Below are positions 33,884-35,453 of a stretch of DNA of 35,453 nt, piece after piece. A program made the translations under genes and the position numbers. How positions within the stretch are numbered: the first letter of the stretch is position 1; the number at the start of each line of letters is the position of its first letter. The stretch comes from CAZXVW01 sp964644025 (GTDB taxonomy: Bacteria > Acidobacteriota > Terriglobia > Bryobacterales > Bryobacteraceae). Under the pieces are notes generated by a model. It worked only from the letters and a program-made list of their open reading frames with translations, did not search any database and was not told the origin of the DNA. The stretch is taken from assembly GCA_964644025.1 (NCBI GenBank), contig CAZXVW010000021.1:1-35453 (forward strand), given 5' to 3'.

Positions 33884-33904
33884 TTTCCAGTGTAATTCGA
33901 ATCC
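33884..33904 (-). promoter_or_regulatory. Possible S41 protease promoter words shared with nifJ
   Basis: On the minus strand GGATTCGAAT (33904-33895) overlaps ATTACACTGGAAA (33896-33884), which contains TACACT. The same two words occur just before nifJ in reversed order. A start near 33878 would make this transcript almost leaderless. Confidence 0.3.
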
Positions 33905-33977
33905 ATTCCCGCGCGCTTCCCCGCCCAGCGGGTCGCCGCGCGCGAGCGCCTTCGACGCCGGAGGCGCGGTTCTTCCC

Positions 33978-34955
33978 TCAGCGCGCGTAACGGGTCCGGC
34001 GTTTGGCGGCGTGGCGTTCCAGGGCCAGTTCAATCAGCCGGTCGATCAGCTCCTGGTAAGAAATGCCGGAGTGCTCCCACATCTTCGGGTACATGCTGAT
34101 GGAGGTGAAACCGGGGATCGTATTGATCTCATTAACGTAAAGTTGCCCGGCGCCCTCCTCGAACAGGAAATCGACCCGGGCCATTCCTTCACATTCGACT
34201 GCCTGGTAGGCGGCGATAGCCAGCTCTCGCAACCGAGCCGTGCGCTCAGCGGACAGCTCAGCGGGGATCCGAAACTCGGTCTTGTCGAGGATGTACTTGT
34301 CTTCGTAGTCGTAGAACTCCCGGAACGGCCGGATTTCGCAGGGCAGAGAGGCCTCCGGCCAGGCGTTTCCGAGCACCGAGCATTCCAGCTCCCGGCCTTC
34401 GATGCCCCGTTCAACGATCACCTTCCGGTCATAGCGGGCAGCCAGCCGCAGCGCCTCCTCCAGCTCGGCCCGGTTGCGCGCCTTGCTGATGCCGACCGAG
34501 GAGCCGAGGTTGGCCGGCTTGACGAAAACCGGGTATGGGAGGCGGTCTTCTACCACGCGCGCGTCCAGGTCCGGGCGCCGGAATACCACGTAGTCAACCA
34601 CGGGCAAGCCGCGCTCGCGAAACAGCCGCTTGGCGATTTCCTTGTCCATGGCGGCGGCCGAGCCCAGCACCCCTGCGCCGACATAGGGCAGATCCGCCAG
34701 CTCGAACAACCCTTGCACGGTGCCATCTTCGCCGAATGTCCCGTGCAGAACGGGGAAGACGACGTCGACGCCGGGGTTGGCGCCGGGTTCCGGGAGGATG
34801 GGGTGTGGCCGCCACTTGCCTTCTGGATTGATAAAGAACTCCTTCACGTCGTACTTCGCGCGGTCGATCGCCTTCAGGATGGATTGGGCGGAGCGGATCG
34901 AGACGTCGTGCTCCCCGCTCCGGCCGCCGTAGACGATGGCAACGGTGCGTCTCAT
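33978..34955 (-). CDS. ddl: D-alanine--D-alanine ligase
   Basis: 325-residue ATP-grasp ligase joining two D-alanines for peptidoglycan precursors. Visible motifs: VYGGRSGEHDVSI at the start (8-20), HGTFGEDGT (71-79), the mobile-loop region KPANLGSSVGIS (146-157), the DYEDKY omega-loop block (216-221), and NEINTIPGFT (275-284), which carries metal and substrate ligands. The Tyr-containing omega loop suggests D-Ala-D-Ala rather than D-lactate specificity, which I state as inference. ATG start overlaps the TGA of the arginase gene as ATGA. Downstream are about 100 bases without a gene before the S41 start. Confidence 0.96.
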   Translation of the reverse strand: MRRTVAIVYGGRSGEHDVSIRSAQSILKAIDRAKYDVKEFFINPEGKWRPHPILPEPGANPGVDVVFPVLHGTFGEDGTVQGLFELADLPYVGAGVLGSAAAMDKEIAKRLFRERGLPVVDYVVFRRPDLDARVVEDRLPYPVFVKPANLGSSVGISKARNRAELEEALRLAARYDRKVIVERGIEGRELECSVLGNAWPEASLPCEIRPFREFYDYEDKYILDKTEFRIPAELSAERTARLRELAIAAYQAVECEGMARVDFLFEEGAGQLYVNEINTIPGFTSISMYPKMWEHSGISYQELIDRLIELALERHAAKRRTRYAR

Positions 34956-35453
34956 AGAATTCGTTTCCCCATTGCGGACATGATCAGCTCCACGGTCAGA
35001 GCAGCGGTGCGATTCGCCTCGTCCATCACCGGGTTCACCTCAACCGCCTCCATGGACAGCATCAGCCCGGTGTCACAGAGCATTTCCATGGCCAGGTGAG
35101 CTTCCCGGTAGGTGAGGCCGCCGCGAACGGGTGTCCCTACGCCGGGCGCGACATGCGGGTCCACCGCGTCGATATCCAGGGATACATGGACACCGGCGGC
35201 GCCATCGCCGGCGACGGCGATGGCTTCCTTCATCACGGCCAGCAGGCCTTGTTCGTCGATATGGCGCATTGTAAAGGCCGTGACGCCGGATTCGCGCACG
35301 TGGGGCTTTTCCAGTTGATCGACTTCCCGGACACCCACCAGGACCACATTGGCCGGGTCCACCAGTGGAGCGTAACCGGCCAGACGGGTGAGCTCGGCCG
35401 GCCCCATGCCAATACAGGCGGCCAGCGGCATCCCGTGAACATTCCCGGTAGGG
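34952..35453 (-). CDS. rocF: Arginase (ureohydrolase family), N-terminus missing
   Basis: The frame is open through the right edge; about 166 residues of the C-terminal part are visible. The segment begins with GNVHGMPLA, typical of arginases, then DPANVVLVGVREVD. The binuclear-manganese motif SLDIDAVDP (about residues 104-112 of the visible part) is intact, followed by GVGTPVRGGLTYREAH and the Glu-rich AVEVNPVMDEANRTA. The motifs favour arginase over agmatinase, so it should release urea and ornithine from arginine, but the N-terminal manganese ligands are outside. Its stop shares ATGA with the ddl start, so the two are translationally coupled. Confidence 0.9.
   Translation of the reverse strand, partial: PTGNVHGMPLAACIGMGPAELTRLAGYAPLVDPANVVLVGVREVDQLEKPHVRESGVTAFTMRHIDEQGLLAVMKEAIAVAGDGAAGVHVSLDIDAVDPHVAPGVGTPVRGGLTYREAHLAMEMLCDTGLMLSMEAVEVNPVMDEANRTAALTVELIMSAMGKRIL

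Overview
The window is about 35 kb of GC-rich bacterial chromosome carrying mostly housekeeping genes, densely packed, with several stop/start overlaps and several TTG or GTG start codons. The overall style (twin-arginine-exported Gfo/Idh/MocA oxidoreductase, MacB-type permease with several adaptors, PFOR plus a dihydroorotate-dehydrogenase-like partner, and the run rlmN-phoH-ybeY-CBS protein-era) suggests an acidobacterium, perhaps of the Bryobacterales/Solibacter group. That assignment is inferred from gene content only; no rRNA or tRNA gene is visible. I see no CRISPR array, insertion sequence, phage gene or obvious horizontally acquired island.

Layout. (1) Positions 16176 down to 1 form one long minus-strand block, read right to left: metK and ahcY (activated-methyl cycle), tig, clpX, lon (folding and ATP-dependent proteolysis; clpP is absent from its usual place), engB and rho (ribosome assembly, termination), then three consecutive membrane-fusion adaptors and the start of a MacB-like ABC permease cut by the left edge. 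A good sigma70-type promoter and a structured leader lie upstream of metK. (2) From 16625 to 21199 on the plus strand are nifJ (one-chain pyruvate:ferredoxin oxidoreductase) and an abutting DHODH-like flavoprotein. (3) A minus-strand M16 peptidase (21222-22508) is divergent from rlmN.

(4) From 22615 to 27934 the plus strand carries rlmN, phoH, ybeY, a CorC/HlyC-like CBS protein, era and a small secreted BON protein: RNA modification, rRNA maturation and ribosome assembly, with a likely internal promoter before phoH and a short unlisted reading frame that overlaps the phoH start. (5) A Gfo/Idh/MocA oxidoreductase (minus) stands divergent from two short overlapping genes that each encode one half of a CHAD domain. 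(6) A PpiD/SurA-like foldase (plus) converges on, and overlaps, a C-terminal processing protease (minus). Upstream of that protease on the same strand are ddl and the C-terminal part of an arginase, which runs off the right edge.

No wholly new system can be proved from the sequence. The best candidates for a second look are the two-gene split CHAD, the triple-adaptor ABC export operon whose adaptors carry low-complexity inserts at different sites, the metK leader with mutually exclusive helices, the leader reading frame of phoH, and the noncanonical DHODH-like protein fused by position to PFOR.
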